Positions 10,435-20,724 of a DNA stretch of 64,000 nt are shown here, piece by piece. The stretch lies in assembly GCF_004337985.1 (NCBI RefSeq), contig NC_043742.1, positions 3,892,176 to 3,956,175 of the forward strand, written 5' to 3'. The first letter of the stretch is position 1. Every line of letters starts with the position of its first letter. Made by a program: the position numbers and the translations under genes. The DNA is from Pyricularia pennisetigena (lineage: Eukaryota; Ascomycota; Sordariomycetes; Magnaporthales; Pyriculariaceae). The notes below the pieces were generated by a model. That model saw nothing but the letters and a program-made list of their open reading frames with translations, was not told where the DNA came from and did not search any database.

Positions 10435-12961
10435 TCAGTTTATGACACTTCCATCAGCGTTGAACATGTCCCACAAGTCCGCCCATGGATATCCTAACGG
10501 GTCGATGGTGTTGTAGCTGTTCTGATGCGGAAACATGCCCACCTGGCCAGTCACCCCATCGCCTTGGAACATTATCTCCCCGTCTGCGTCTGGGATCGGG
10601 AGTACAGTCGAGGTAGGAAGCTCGATCCCCATGACACTCCCGCCGACTGCCTCTGTACCAGTGTGGCTAGCGGTAACGACTTTTGTTACCGATTCCTCGG
10701 ACTGGGCAAGACAGATGTCGCCCAAATCCCAGCCGGATTGCTCACGGGCTTCGTAGAGGCGAGCTCGCAGCCGTTCAACATATGACCGACATGATGCGGA
10801 AGCACCTGGATCGGTAGACTCGATTGCGCATCGTAAGAGAAGGAACGTGACTGATGAGAGGTGATAAGCCGTATCTAGAATTGGAAATGTTAGTTGTTGG
10901 AAAGGCTAAAATAATAGTAACGGAGTAAAAAAGTTGCAGAGAAGCGCAAAGCTTCAGATTGGAAAATTAAGATCATGCTTCCGCAATGGAAGTCATTCTC
11001 TTCCTATCATGTTGTTTTTCTTCATAAAGATCATCACAAGCTTTTGGGCGCAGGAAAGGACAGCTCGAGAAAGTCAAGAAACCTACAAGGCCACCAAAAC
11101 TCAGAGAGAAGGTTTTCCTCACTTAGAGAGCAGACAAAATCCACCGTTGCTTCAGCAACTCTTCTTAGTTTGGAAAGATGGTAGTTCTTCTCTTCCGACT
11201 CGATCGACTGACTTGACCGTGATGCTTCCTGTTATTGGGAGAGATTCGAGTGTCAGTTAGCATTATCGATGGTAGTCCTGCATGAAGAATATACAGAAAC
11301 TGCTACTCACTCGAAGGTTGATTCGACACAGCAGCATCTTGACCGCAAGATAACCTAGCCATAAGCTGCTCGAGCCCGAGACAGGTGACTTCCCGTTTCC
11401 ACCAGCTTTTTTCCCTCCCTCTTTCAGGAACTCGGGGAGATTTGATTCCCATTCCTCAAGATCGCTCTCAAGGTCCCTCCTCCTCCTAGACGTATTTCCA
11501 GTCTTCCGTCGCAAATCATGCAGCAAAGGTAATATGTCACCGAGAATCTCGGTAAGGCCGCAGAGGGCTATGAATCCTTCGGCCGCCCGATCGCGCTCCC
11601 TATCTGGGCCGACACCTGGGGTGGACAAGACAGCCTTGTCAGGCAATGGTACATCGTACTGGCTTTGGGCAATGCTGGGAGGTACGCCATAGGCAAACGA
11701 AGACCACCTGTCATGGATGAGAACGCCCCACCAAAGCCTGGCGCGCAGCTTCTTGTCTTGGTCGCTGAGATCCCAGCGTTCGGGGTCCCGGTTCAAGCCC
11801 AGGAGATGGGCCATGGCGACGACCCGCCCGTTCAGCATTGTGTTATAGGTGACTGCAGTGGTTGGCCTACCGTTCAAGTCTAGCAGTGCAGCATACACGG
11901 TGGATAGGCTAGCAGCATGGAAGTCCTCTTGCAGCGCGGAAACGGATTGATTCAAGGCGTAGGTGATATCGGGTCGGGGATGTTTGCGCAATATGGGAGA
12001 TGAGCGCCAGAAGATGAGGGACGTGGCATATACATAGCAGAGCAACGTAGGCGAGATCATCTGCATGCTATCACGCTCTTTTGCAGCCAGGAACGCGGTT
12101 TCATCCAGTATTGGGAAGGCTGGGTGGTTTTTACGAAAATATCTGAAGCTCGGGTTAGCCGTTGTGTAGTCAGAAAGACCATGATAAAACCCGGAAGAAA
12201 AAAACATACACCTCAATAAGTTCATCCTTTAGAGGGCCAAGGATCTGCTCAAGGATTTCTAGCTGTGTCTTACCGGGCACCCGCGCAACGACATAGCCGG
12301 CGCGATAACGAGGCACGTTGAGCGACACGACTGGATTGCTCGGATCCCTCGACACGAGGTTGAACAGCCTCTTGCGGTTGCTCGTGGCCTCACCGTTGGA
12401 GGTCTCGCCCGGAGTGCCGCTCCCAGATCCCGTCGCGGTCCTCTGCTGTACGGAAATGTACTGCTCAATGACATGCAAATCCTCGGCCGACTCTGGGCCG
12501 ACCATGGCAAACGGCCGGTCATGCGGCGCCGTGTCATCTACGGGACTGTCATGTCGGGTGGCTGGGGCTGAGGAGCGCCGGTGGTGGTAGGCAAGGTCAT
12601 CAGCGTTGGTGCGACGGCGCTTGGGCGATCTGGAACCGCTTCTCCGTCGGTTGCCAGAGCTGGCGGGTCCTGTCGCCCTTTTGCCATAGTTCAACTGCTG
12701 CTGTCCGACACCGTCACCCGTGCCCCCGACGGACTGTTGATGGGCAGAAGATCCACGACGAACGCATTCTGCGCTGTGAAGGCGACACAGCAGGCACGGC
12801 TTGTCTTTGATGTCGACAGTGCAGCGAAGTTTCCTAGCCCGACATCGGTCACACGCTGGCACCTTGTGCGAACGATATGGTCGGACAGACACAGCCGTCG
12901 CAGCATCATGTGCGGTGGCGTGATGGTCACTGTGACTGTCAGCGGTTGAAGCTTCTTCCAT
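10435..12961 (-). CDS. Zn2Cys6 fungal-specific transcription factor
   Basis: Model complement(10435..10874, 11087..11228, 11311..12142, 12210..12961), 721 aa. The small exon 11087..11228 is needed: it joins ...EFWWP to YTAYHLSS, a continuous conserved segment, with phase kept on both sides. The N-terminal binuclear cluster is C37-x2-C40-x6-C47-x8-C56-x2-C59-x6-C66, preceded by basic residues. A linker rich in Ser/Arg follows. The fungal transcription-factor middle domain begins at EVYFRKNHPAFPILDE and contains the usual RLWWG-type helix. I chose the ATG at 12961 (context GCCATGG). An in-frame ATG at 13021 would add 20 mostly basic residues encoded by an A/T-rich run and has a poor context. 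Intron 3 (10875..11086, 212 nt) is long for this window. The factor lies directly upstream of the decarboxylase on the same strand, so it is a likely pathway regulator. Its target genes and inducer are unknown. Confidence 0.9.
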
Positions 12962-13468
12962 GGCAAAAGAGGATCCTTTTTTTTTTTTTCGAAACCAGTA
13001 ATTTCTTTTTTTGTTACTCATAAACCACCCTGAGCGACGTACACAGTATTTTCTTCTGTTTTCCGTCGGGTATTGGGTAGGTGGGCGAAAAAAGCGGTGG
13101 GGTTTGGCGCATTAATTAGGCTTGCTCCGGTTCCGGTCAACCTCCTTGTACCCCACGATTCATCTCGATCTGCAGGATCTAGTGACCAGATTAAGTGTCA
13201 TCTTTGCAGTGTTATCATTCTCCATGTTGAGACCCGGAAACCAGAGTATGGAGAAGGATGCCAAAAGTTTAAGGGTGGAGATGTTTGACAAGAAGTAAAC
13301 AGGCAAGGAGAGAACGGAGAAGTTGAGTTTTAGATCTTGTTGTAAAAAGTGGTCAATGTCATCTCAACAAATGTGCAGGGATTTGGGCGAGAAAAATAAA
13401 ATAGAAATCGGACCAAAAATTGAATTCTTGTAAATTGGGTTGGATGCCCGCAGCAAAAGGAAATCCTA
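12962..13468. other. Upstream region of the Zn2Cys6 gene
   Basis: This region carries the promoter and leader of the regulator gene on the - strand, including A/T homopolymer runs next to its start. No gene is recognised. Confidence 0.45.
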
Positions 13469-13565
13469 TGCGGTTTATGTGGATCGAACACATGACCTTC
13501 AGATGTCAACTGACTTGGCTGAAGTGAACTTCAGTCTGACGCTCTCCCAACTGAGCTAAACCCGC
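13469..13565 (-). tRNA. tRNA-Phe (anticodon GAA) with a 24-nt intron
   Basis: Read on the - strand, the sequence folds as a tRNA. The acceptor starts GCGGGTT, the D-arm GCTC...GAGC closes, and the anticodon stem TCAGA/TCTGA surrounds loop CTGAAGA (anticodon 13530-13532). The T-arm is ATGTG-TTCGATC-CACAT, with discriminator A. The intron 13505..13528 sits one base 3' of the anticodon, the canonical place, and contains TTCAG, which can pair with the CTGAA of the loop as in other pre-tRNAs. Acceptor pair 5-68 is a G-A mismatch; the other pairs of that stem are Watson-Crick. No CCA is encoded, as expected for a nuclear eukaryotic tRNA. Confidence 0.95.
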
Positions 13566-14362
13566 TTGATGATGAGCTTACTCATTGATGACACTAAGTA
13601 GAACCTGTCATTCTTTGCACAAAGTCTCAGAGACGAAATCTGGGTTGACTCGAAGTAATTATTGGTGTTTACCGTCTGACTTAGCCTACTCAATTACAAA
13701 CGTTGTCCCACGCTCAAGCGAAGTGTTCAATCATTAAAAATCAACAATAATTATTCATTATAACAATTCCTTCTTCAGTTCGGAGTTTGGCCGCGAGCCC
13801 CTCTAATTCCGCCACCTTAAGTCCTCCATCCGTTGGCAAGCCCGAAGCCAAGGCTGCGGATAAGCTTGCCTTAGCTGCGCCAGTATTACAAACCCCATGC
13901 TGATTAACTTTGCAAATGAGGCAAGCAAAACCCACACCGTTGCCCGTGATATGGCCGGTAATAATTCTAGACCCTGAGACTAAGTCCGTGTACGGTAATA
14001 CGCCGATGGTCCGATTTTGATAAAACTTGCTTGAAGCCTTGGGAGCCTTGAGAGCGTTGAATTTGTGAAATGAGATCATCGGGAATGCAGGCTGTACATT
14101 GGCTGACCAATCCAATGCTATCAAGAATAACCAATTCCACAAAGGTGTCTTAGGTGGTGCTTCACCAATGCAGGCTTACTATGTAGTGACTGCACCGTTG
14201 TCGCGAAGAAATATTTAAAGCGGCTGTCCTGCCCACGTTGCAAAAATGTGGCCGTTATTCCAAACATCACCAAAAGACAATTGGGACCTAAAGACATCCA
14301 GAACACTCTAAAGATATCTTGCAGTTAATTAAACTTCTTCCTCGATCAACAAGACGCCCACC
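13566..14362. other. Region between tRNA-Phe and the short-chain dehydrogenase
   Basis: This contains the short flank of the tRNA, the weak small ORF described separately and the promoter of the dehydrogenase. The last 60 bp before the ATG (position 14363) are C/A-rich, as in many fungal leaders. Confidence 0.4.
13741..14094 (-). CDS. Hypothetical small protein (weak)
   Basis: An open frame on the - strand runs from an upstream stop near 14180 to the stop at 13741. The first ATG (about 14082) would give roughly 113 aa. The C-terminal part has three clustered cysteines, a Gly-rich stretch and an Ala/Leu-rich amphipathic helix, and it ends in cysteine. No signal peptide is seen with this start, and I recognise no family. 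The composition is more protein-like than other random frames nearby, so it could be the last exon of a gene, or a relic of one. The 5' boundary is not determined. Confidence 0.2.
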   Translation of the reverse strand, partial: QPAFPMISFHKFNALKAPKASSKFYQNRTIGVLPYTDLVSGSRIITGHITGNGVGFACLICKVNQHGVCNTGAAKASLSAALASGLPTDGGLKVAELEGLAAKLRTEEGIVIMNNYC

Positions 14363-15203
14363 ATGTCTCCTTCCACTATCATTCTGATCACTGGTAAGCT
14401 AATGTCATACTCGACCCACCGCACGACATATCACTAACCTCCAAACCCTCTAATGTCCAGGTGCCAACCAGGGCATCGGCTACGCATCAACCAAGGTCAT
14501 CGCCTCCAGCTCGGACAAGTACCACGTCATCGTGACCGGGCGCACGCTGGAGAAGGCCGAGAAGGCCGTCGAGCAGCTCAAGGCCGAGGGCGGCCTCAAG
14601 GGCACCATCTCGGCCCTGCAGCTCGACCAGACCGACGTCGCATCCGTCGAGCGGGCAGCCGCGGCCGTCGACAAGGAGTTTGGCCGACTCGACGTGCTGG
14701 TCAACAACGGCGCCATGGGCTGGGTCGACGACATCGAGAACAGAATGTACCAGTACTTTGTCGACATCCTAGCCACCAACGTCGCCGGCCCCTTTCTCGT
14801 GTCGCGCACCTTCCGGCCGCTGCTCAAGAAGTCGTCGGAGCCGCGCTCCATCTACGTCAGTAGCGGCATGGGCTCGCACGAGTTCATCAAGAACACGCCC
14901 GCCGCGGCCAAGAGCTATGGCGAGAGTGGCATCCCGTACCCGGTCACCAAGGCGGCGCTGAACATGCTCGCCGAGCTCGAGGCGATCGTGCACGGCGACG
15001 AGGTCAAGACCAAGGTGTTTTTGTTCTGCCCTGGCTTGGTGGTTTCCAACTTGAGGGGCAACTCGGAAGAGATGAGGAGCATGGGCGGCGCTGCTGGGGA
15101 CCCGGCAGTCTCTGGGCAGACGCTTTTGACAATTATCGAGGGCAAGAGGGACGCTGACATTGGAAAGGGTACAATCCACAAGGATGGTGTTTACCAGTGG
15201 TGA
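14363..15203 (+). CDS. Short-chain dehydrogenase/reductase
   Basis: Model join(14363..14393, 14461..15203), 257 aa, the normal length for a classical SDR. The first exon encodes only the first beta strand. Across the intron the frame restores the cofactor motif TGANQGIG. The catalytic Ser lies in YVSSGMGS, and Y170-x3-K174 is the active-site pair in PYPVTK. The GRT after the second strand suggests NADPH. The usual NNAG structural motif is NNGA (aa 92-95) here, with the last two residues swapped in type. The family reduces carbonyls or oxidises alcohols; similar fungal enzymes are annotated as carbonyl reductases, and the substrate cannot be told. It is followed in the same direction by a sugar permease and a flavin monooxygenase, but with gaps of over 1 kb and 440 bp, so joint function is not shown. 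Confidence 0.9.
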
Positions 15204-16421
15204 AGAGCTGTTCATGGCACTTGACAGAATGCAGGGGGATAATAGAGAGCTGGTATAGAATCTAAGGCGAATAGATGAAATATAAAACTTAATATGTCCA
15301 TCTTTCTTCTGTGAGTTGATACTTGCGTATCCGGCTTCCCTTGGTCAATGTCGAGTAGTATAAGCTCAGTTTGCAGCAGAAAAGGCACGGATTTCGTATC
15401 AAGAGATACCAACGTAGATTTTCTTGGCCTAACAGCAACACGAAATCCTGGGGTACATTATCACTTGTTGATCTCCACGTCCAATCCATACGCCTCAGTT
15501 CATATCAGTTGCCATTAGAGAGTAAACCATGAACTTCAGTCTTCAGCAGCATTCATCTTTCATCAGACATGATCATTCGGTATTTTTTTTGTCCCGTCGC
15601 TTACATGCGACCCTCCACACTTTTGGCACCTTGATATCCCTGCCAACCATCACATCTCAATACACTTACTTGGGTCTGTATTGATCCAGACTATTGGAGA
15701 GTCCAACACCCACCCACCCGCTCGTCCAGGCTCGTCCAGATTTCTGGATGGTGTTGAGGGACACCTAGTCTAGACTCTGCCATCATCACCAAACCACCAC
15801 GACGCCAAAAGAACCTTTGTTTTTTTTGTCTTACCCCAACTTCCCCAACCCCAACCACCCTGTCTTACCTTCCCAACGGCCGACACTCATGCAATAAATA
15901 TTCATCGTTCACACATCCTGCAGACTCTTGACTGCTGCAATGAAATTTCCCACCAATCGAGACACCATTACCCCACCCCCTAAGAAGGCATCCCGCGCCA
16001 TTATCCGGAGCGACCCCAGACATAACCTGGGGTTGAATTTACCCAGAAGCTTGATCCGTCCCGTTGGGTCCAGTAAGAATGATCTAGGTAAGAGATCCGC
16101 GTGTGAATGCTGACATTCTGACCCAGAATGCAACGCTGCATGGCCTCTTGCCGGCGCCTCTTCCCGCAAAGAACCTGGGGAAGTGAGAACAAAACCGGCT
16201 TCCGGTGGATCATTTCCGACGAGGGGGGTTGGGGGTCTCGGGCGATTGATCGGGAAATGTTCTTATAACATCATCTCCGTTTGCTGCATCAGAGTCGGCG
16301 AGTCCGTCTGGTCTAAAAAAAAACTCCCAAGCCTGACCGACTTCGGCCAAACAAACTAGCAAAGGTCGACTCTGATATATCCAGCCTGTCCAGCCCTGAA
16401 CAAGAGCACAACCGTAACCCC
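15204..16421. other. Long upstream region of the alpha-glucoside-type permease
   Basis: No gene is recognised in 1.2 kb. The stretch 15640-15880 is C-rich on the + strand, with a short direct repeat (GCTCGTCCAG twice, 15720-15739). Long promoters are common for regulated fungal permeases; I cannot assign specific operator sites. Confidence 0.45.
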
Positions 16422-18243
16422 ATGTCCAACAACAACATCGGGCCGGGCGCCCAAGCCGCACCACAAGATGCGGACCAGATCGAGACCGAAAAGGGGCCTG
16501 GGTCGAGCCACCAGGTCTCCCAGCTGAACGAAGCCAGCATCGACGACAAGGTGCTCCGGTCCCAGGCCGCCGAGGCAACGGAGCAGGAGCACAGCATCGG
16601 GCTGATACAGGGGTTCAAGACCTACAAGCGCGCGGCCTTCTGGTCCATGGTGATCTCGTCCACCGTCATCATGGAGGGCTACGACGTGACGCTGATCGGC
16701 AACTTCTTCGGGTACCCAGAGTTTCGGAAAAAGTACGGCGAGTACCTCAACGAGACGTCGGGCTACCAGATCTCGTCGCAGTGGCAGCAGGCCTTCAACA
16801 TCACGTCGGCGTTTGCCAACATCGTCGGGGCGCTGCTCAACGGCTACTTTACGTCAAAGTACGGGCACCGCATGGTCTTGATCTTCTCGCTCGCGTCGCT
16901 CGCCTGCTTCGTCTTCATCTCCTTCTTCGCGCCCAACGTCCAGGCGCAGCTAGCCGGCCAGATCCTCTGCAACGTGCCCTGGGGCGTCTTCGCCACGACC
17001 GGCCCGGCCTACGCCGCCGAGGTGACGCCGCTCGCCATCCGGGGCTACCTGACGGCGTACGTGAACCTCTGCTGGGTCATCGGGCAGTTCATATCGACGG
17101 CGGTGCTGGCCGGGCTGGTCAACCGCCGCGACGAGTGGGGGTACCGCATCCCCTTTGCGCTGCAGTGGATCTGGCCCGCGCCGCTGATGCTGGCGGCCTG
17201 GTTCGCGCCCGAGTCGCCCTGGCACCTGGTGAGGACCGGCCAGCTCGACAAGGCCAAGAGGTCGCTCGCCAGGCTGTCGGAGCCGCACCAGACCGTCGAC
17301 CTCGACGCCACCGTGGCCATGATGGTGCACACCAACAAGCTCGAGATGGAGGAGCGCCGGGGCACCACGTACTGGGATGCGTTCCGCGGCACGAACCGCC
17401 GCCGCACCGAGATCGCCTGCATGAGCTTCCTGTCGCAGATCACCAACGGCGGCGCGCTGTGCTACTCGGGCACCTTCTTCTTCCAGCAGGCCGGCGTGGC
17501 CGACGACGTCTCGTACTACATCGGCGTCGGCGGCAAGGGCGTGGCCTTTATCGGCACCGTGCTGTCGTGGGGTCTGATCTACCGCTTCGGTCGCCGCACC
17601 ATCTGGATCGCCGGCTTCACCGCCATCGTCATGGTGCTCTGGACCATCGGCTTCCTCGCCGTCCCGCCGGATCAGACCCTCGCCTTGTCGTATGCGCAGT
17701 CCTTCATGTGTGTCGTATGGCTGGGCGTGTACAGTTTGACCGTCGGCCCCATCGTCTACACCATCGTTTCCGAGATTGGCTCGACGAGGTTGCGGACCCA
17801 GACGGTCGTGCTGGCTCGCACCACATACTACCTGGGCAACGTGATCGGCGGCGGTACCCTGCAGCCAAAGATGCTTGCCCCTGGAGACTGGAACCTGAAG
17901 GGCAAGACTGTGAGTTGTTCTTTTCTTTGTCTTTTGCGTCAATCATACACCCTTTCATGAACGAGTAATCCTTTGAAAAAGAAAAAAAGAAAAATCATTC
18001 GCTAACCTTTACCCCGTACAAATAAAACAGGCTTTCTTCTGGGCCGGCCTCGCAACGCTGACGTGGATCTGGGGCTACTTTCGCATGTTTGAGACCAAGG
18101 ACCGCACATTTGGAGAGATGGACGTCATGTTCCAGCGTGGCATCTCTGCGCGCAAATCTGCCAAGTATGAGCTCACTAGCGACGACATGTTTTTGGCGCA
18201 GGAGCAAGATAACAGGCAGGGAGGTGCGAATGTTAAGAACTGA
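16422..18243 (+). CDS. Alpha-glucoside-type sugar:H+ symporter (MFS, sugar porter family)
   Basis: Model join(16422..17909, 18031..18243), 566 aa. A hydrophilic N-terminus of about 85 residues precedes twelve predicted membrane segments. Family features seen include STVIMEGYDVTLIGNFFG in TM1, SKYGHR in the 2-3 loop, E-x-T-P-L-A-I-R-G-Y after TM4, APESPWHLVR before the central loop, YRFGRRT in the 8-9 loop, and FETKDRTFGEMD after TM12. The GYDVTLIG and ESPWHL forms are those of the maltose/general alpha-glucoside permease branch rather than hexose carriers. The protein should import maltose, trehalose or related glucosides across the plasma membrane with protons. No glucosidase or MAL-type activator lies next to it in this window. 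The last exon starts at AFFWAG and encodes the final helix and cytosolic tail. Confidence 0.92.
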
Positions 18244-18686
18244 GGAGCAAGCTGTCTTTGCTGCGCGAACACTGGGTTTTTTCTGGTTCTTCTTGTTATT
18301 GTTGTTATGGTTATTATTGAGAGGTCATGATTTATGTACCGTATCTAGTGGCGATACCACAAGTCGTTAGTATCTGGCTAGTGCGAGTGGGTGTATCATG
18401 ATTCTACTAAAGGTCCCGGATCCGAGACTGTAAGCACTAAGCAACGGCTAGCAGGAGTCGACGCTAGACAGACTTGACTTCCCATCCAATGGCTTCACAG
18501 GTTCTTTATCCGAGCAATGGGATTAACGACGAACTGGATGACAACCTTATCAATCAGCATCATTTTTGGTTTCCTACTGCAAATGTTCAACTGCAGACAT
18601 GTTGAATGTGAAATTGAAAATCACCCAGAACAAGCGCACCTTGTAAAAATAATAAGTCACAGCTCTAGTATATAGTCAACGACGTC
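18244..18686. other. Intergenic, permease 3' end to monooxygenase 5' end
   Basis: This holds the T-rich 3' flank of the permease, then the promoter of the monooxygenase. No gene is seen. Confidence 0.45.
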
Positions 18687-20724
18687 ATGGAGAAATTAAA
18701 GGTTGCTGTAATTGGGACAGGTGAGCGACAAGATCAACAATGAAAAAAGAAAAAAAAAAAAAAAACTCTCTCATGAATCGAGAAGCCTACTATTCAGCCC
18801 CCCTGACTGACCGCATTCTACCTTTCGCGCACAGGTCCGACGGGCCTTTCGATGCTCAAAGTCCTCCGCGAAGATGGCTTCCGCGTCACTGCATTTGAGC
18901 GCCGGTCCAGAGTCGCCGGTCTGTGGTCTTACTCGGATAACACAACCTACACGACCGCGCTGCCGACCACGGAGGCCAACATTAGCAAATACCCCTGCGG
19001 CTTTGCAGACTTTCCCATGAATGATAGCAAGTTGCTCACATGTCTTCTTTGACCGATATTTTGATGAATCTTTTTTCTTTTTTTTTTTTTTTTTGTGACA
19101 GTATGCGATTCTAACCAAAACCTCCAGAGTATCCGCCGTATATGAAAGCAGGCCATTTTCAGGAGTTTATGGAGGACTACGCCAACCATTTTGACCTGTT
19201 GAGGGACATCGTCTTCGAGACGACCGTCAAGCGCGTGGTGAGAAATAAAGGAGACACGAAATGGTTAGTGGAAGTTGAGAAGAAGGGAGGGACAGTAGAA
19301 GAGCTAGAGTTCGACAAGGTCGCGTTCTGTCATGGCTACCAGACCGTGGCCAAGATGCCCACATACCCCGGCCGAGACAAGTTCGAGGGCGTACTGATAC
19401 ATGGCCAGGCATACCGGACGTAAGTAGCAACCTCTCCGGCCCTCCCCATCGTGTTTCGTCAACATCGCGCACAACAACTCTCCTCGGTCTAACGTCTCAC
19501 CTAACGACCCCTCTTCTCAAACAGCGGAGAAGCATTCAAAGACAAAACGGTCGTGGTGGCAGGCGCATCAGCATCGTCGGGCGACGTCGTGCCGTCTCTG
19601 CTCCCGCACGCACGCAAGGTCTACCTCTCGCACCGGTCCGGCGCCTTCCCGATCCGGCGCTGGGTCAAGGGGAAGCCCGTCGACCTCAACATCACCTGGC
19701 GCCGCAGGCAGATCGGCTTCTTCCTGCAGCGGTACGTACCCACGCTGCACAGACTCCTGAGCGACTTCGGGATGAGCCTCGCGGCGCGGCTGACCCACGG
19801 CCCGCTCGACCCGGCGTGGCGCCTCAAGCCGTACCCGTCGCTGACGCTCAAGCTGCCGGGCGTCTGGGAGTCGGTGATGGATGGGCTGAGGGAGGGGACC
19901 GTCACCAGCGTGCACGGAATCAAGAGCTTCGTTGGCCCCAGGAGCGTCGAGATGGACGACGGCACGGTGCTCGAGGACGTCGACGCCGTGGTCTGCTGCA
20001 CGGGCTACCAGGCGGACTGGACCGTCGCGCCGTTTGTGGCGACGAGCGTACCGTCGGAGCATGGCTACACCGGCAAGCCGCTGTACAGGCTTTACATGAA
20101 CATGTTCCCGCCAGAGTATGCCGACAGCTGCGCGCTTCTGTGCTACAGTGCCTTTGGGAAGAGTAATGGGTTTACGTTTGCGGACCTGAGCGCCCAGGCT
20201 ATTAGCAATGTGTAAGTTTCTTGGTGTCTATTGGTTATATGCTGTTTGTTGTTTTCGCCTTCTCTTTCTTTTCCCCCTCTCACTTTGGATAAGAGCGGCT
20301 TGTTGTGTATGTATGCATCTAACAAAAATTGCGTTTCAACAGCTGGCGAGGAGTCGAGCAGCTACCATCAAAGGCCGACATGGACAAACACATTGACGCG
20401 CACCAGGTCTGGGTCGCGTCCCGATGGAAGCAGGATCCGTCCATAGACACGAGCTGTGTCAAGACGTGGGAGTTCCAGGGCTGGCTGCACCGCGCCGCAG
20501 GTACCGGAATGGAGAACATAGGATGGGGCTGGAAGGGGTGGAAGTTTTGGTGGGAGGATCCGGAGATGTACAGGCTGATGAACCACGGCGTCGAGACTGC
20601 GCATGCGTTTAGGTACTTTGAGACGGGCAAGCGGAGGACCTGGAGCGGGGCGCGGGAGGCCATCATCGAGGTGAACAAGCGAGCTAGCATATTTCCACTC
20701 AAGAAAAATGCGGTGGAAGGTTGA
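18687..20724 (+). CDS. Flavin-containing monooxygenase (class B)
   Basis: Model join(18687..18720, 18835..19026, 19128..19419, 19525..20211, 20343..20724), 528 aa. FAD Rossmann motif GTGPTG (aa 10-15) is split by intron 1. The FMO identifying motif F-x-G-x3-H-x3-Y starts at F161. The NADPH motif, normally G-x-G-x-S-G, reads GASASSGD (aa 186-193), so two expected glycines are Ser. A CCTGYQADW segment matches the family's C-terminal ATG-like motif. Intron 2 fits only as a GC-AG intron: donor A|GCAAGT at 19027 and acceptor CCAG|AG at 19127, giving FPMNDKEYPPYM, the expected FMO loop. The F-x-G-x3-H-x3-Y form, not the Baeyer-Villiger W-P form, suggests N- or S-oxygenation. The substrate is unknown. 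The neighbours (dehydrogenase, permease) run in the same direction, so a loose metabolic cluster is possible but unproved. Confidence 0.9.

Noticed and set aside
16781..17968. 395-codon + frame and 330-codon - frame inside the glucoside-type permease
   Set aside because: They are Arg/Ala/Gly-rich shadow frames of a GC-rich coding exon; the permease frame has clear family motifs.
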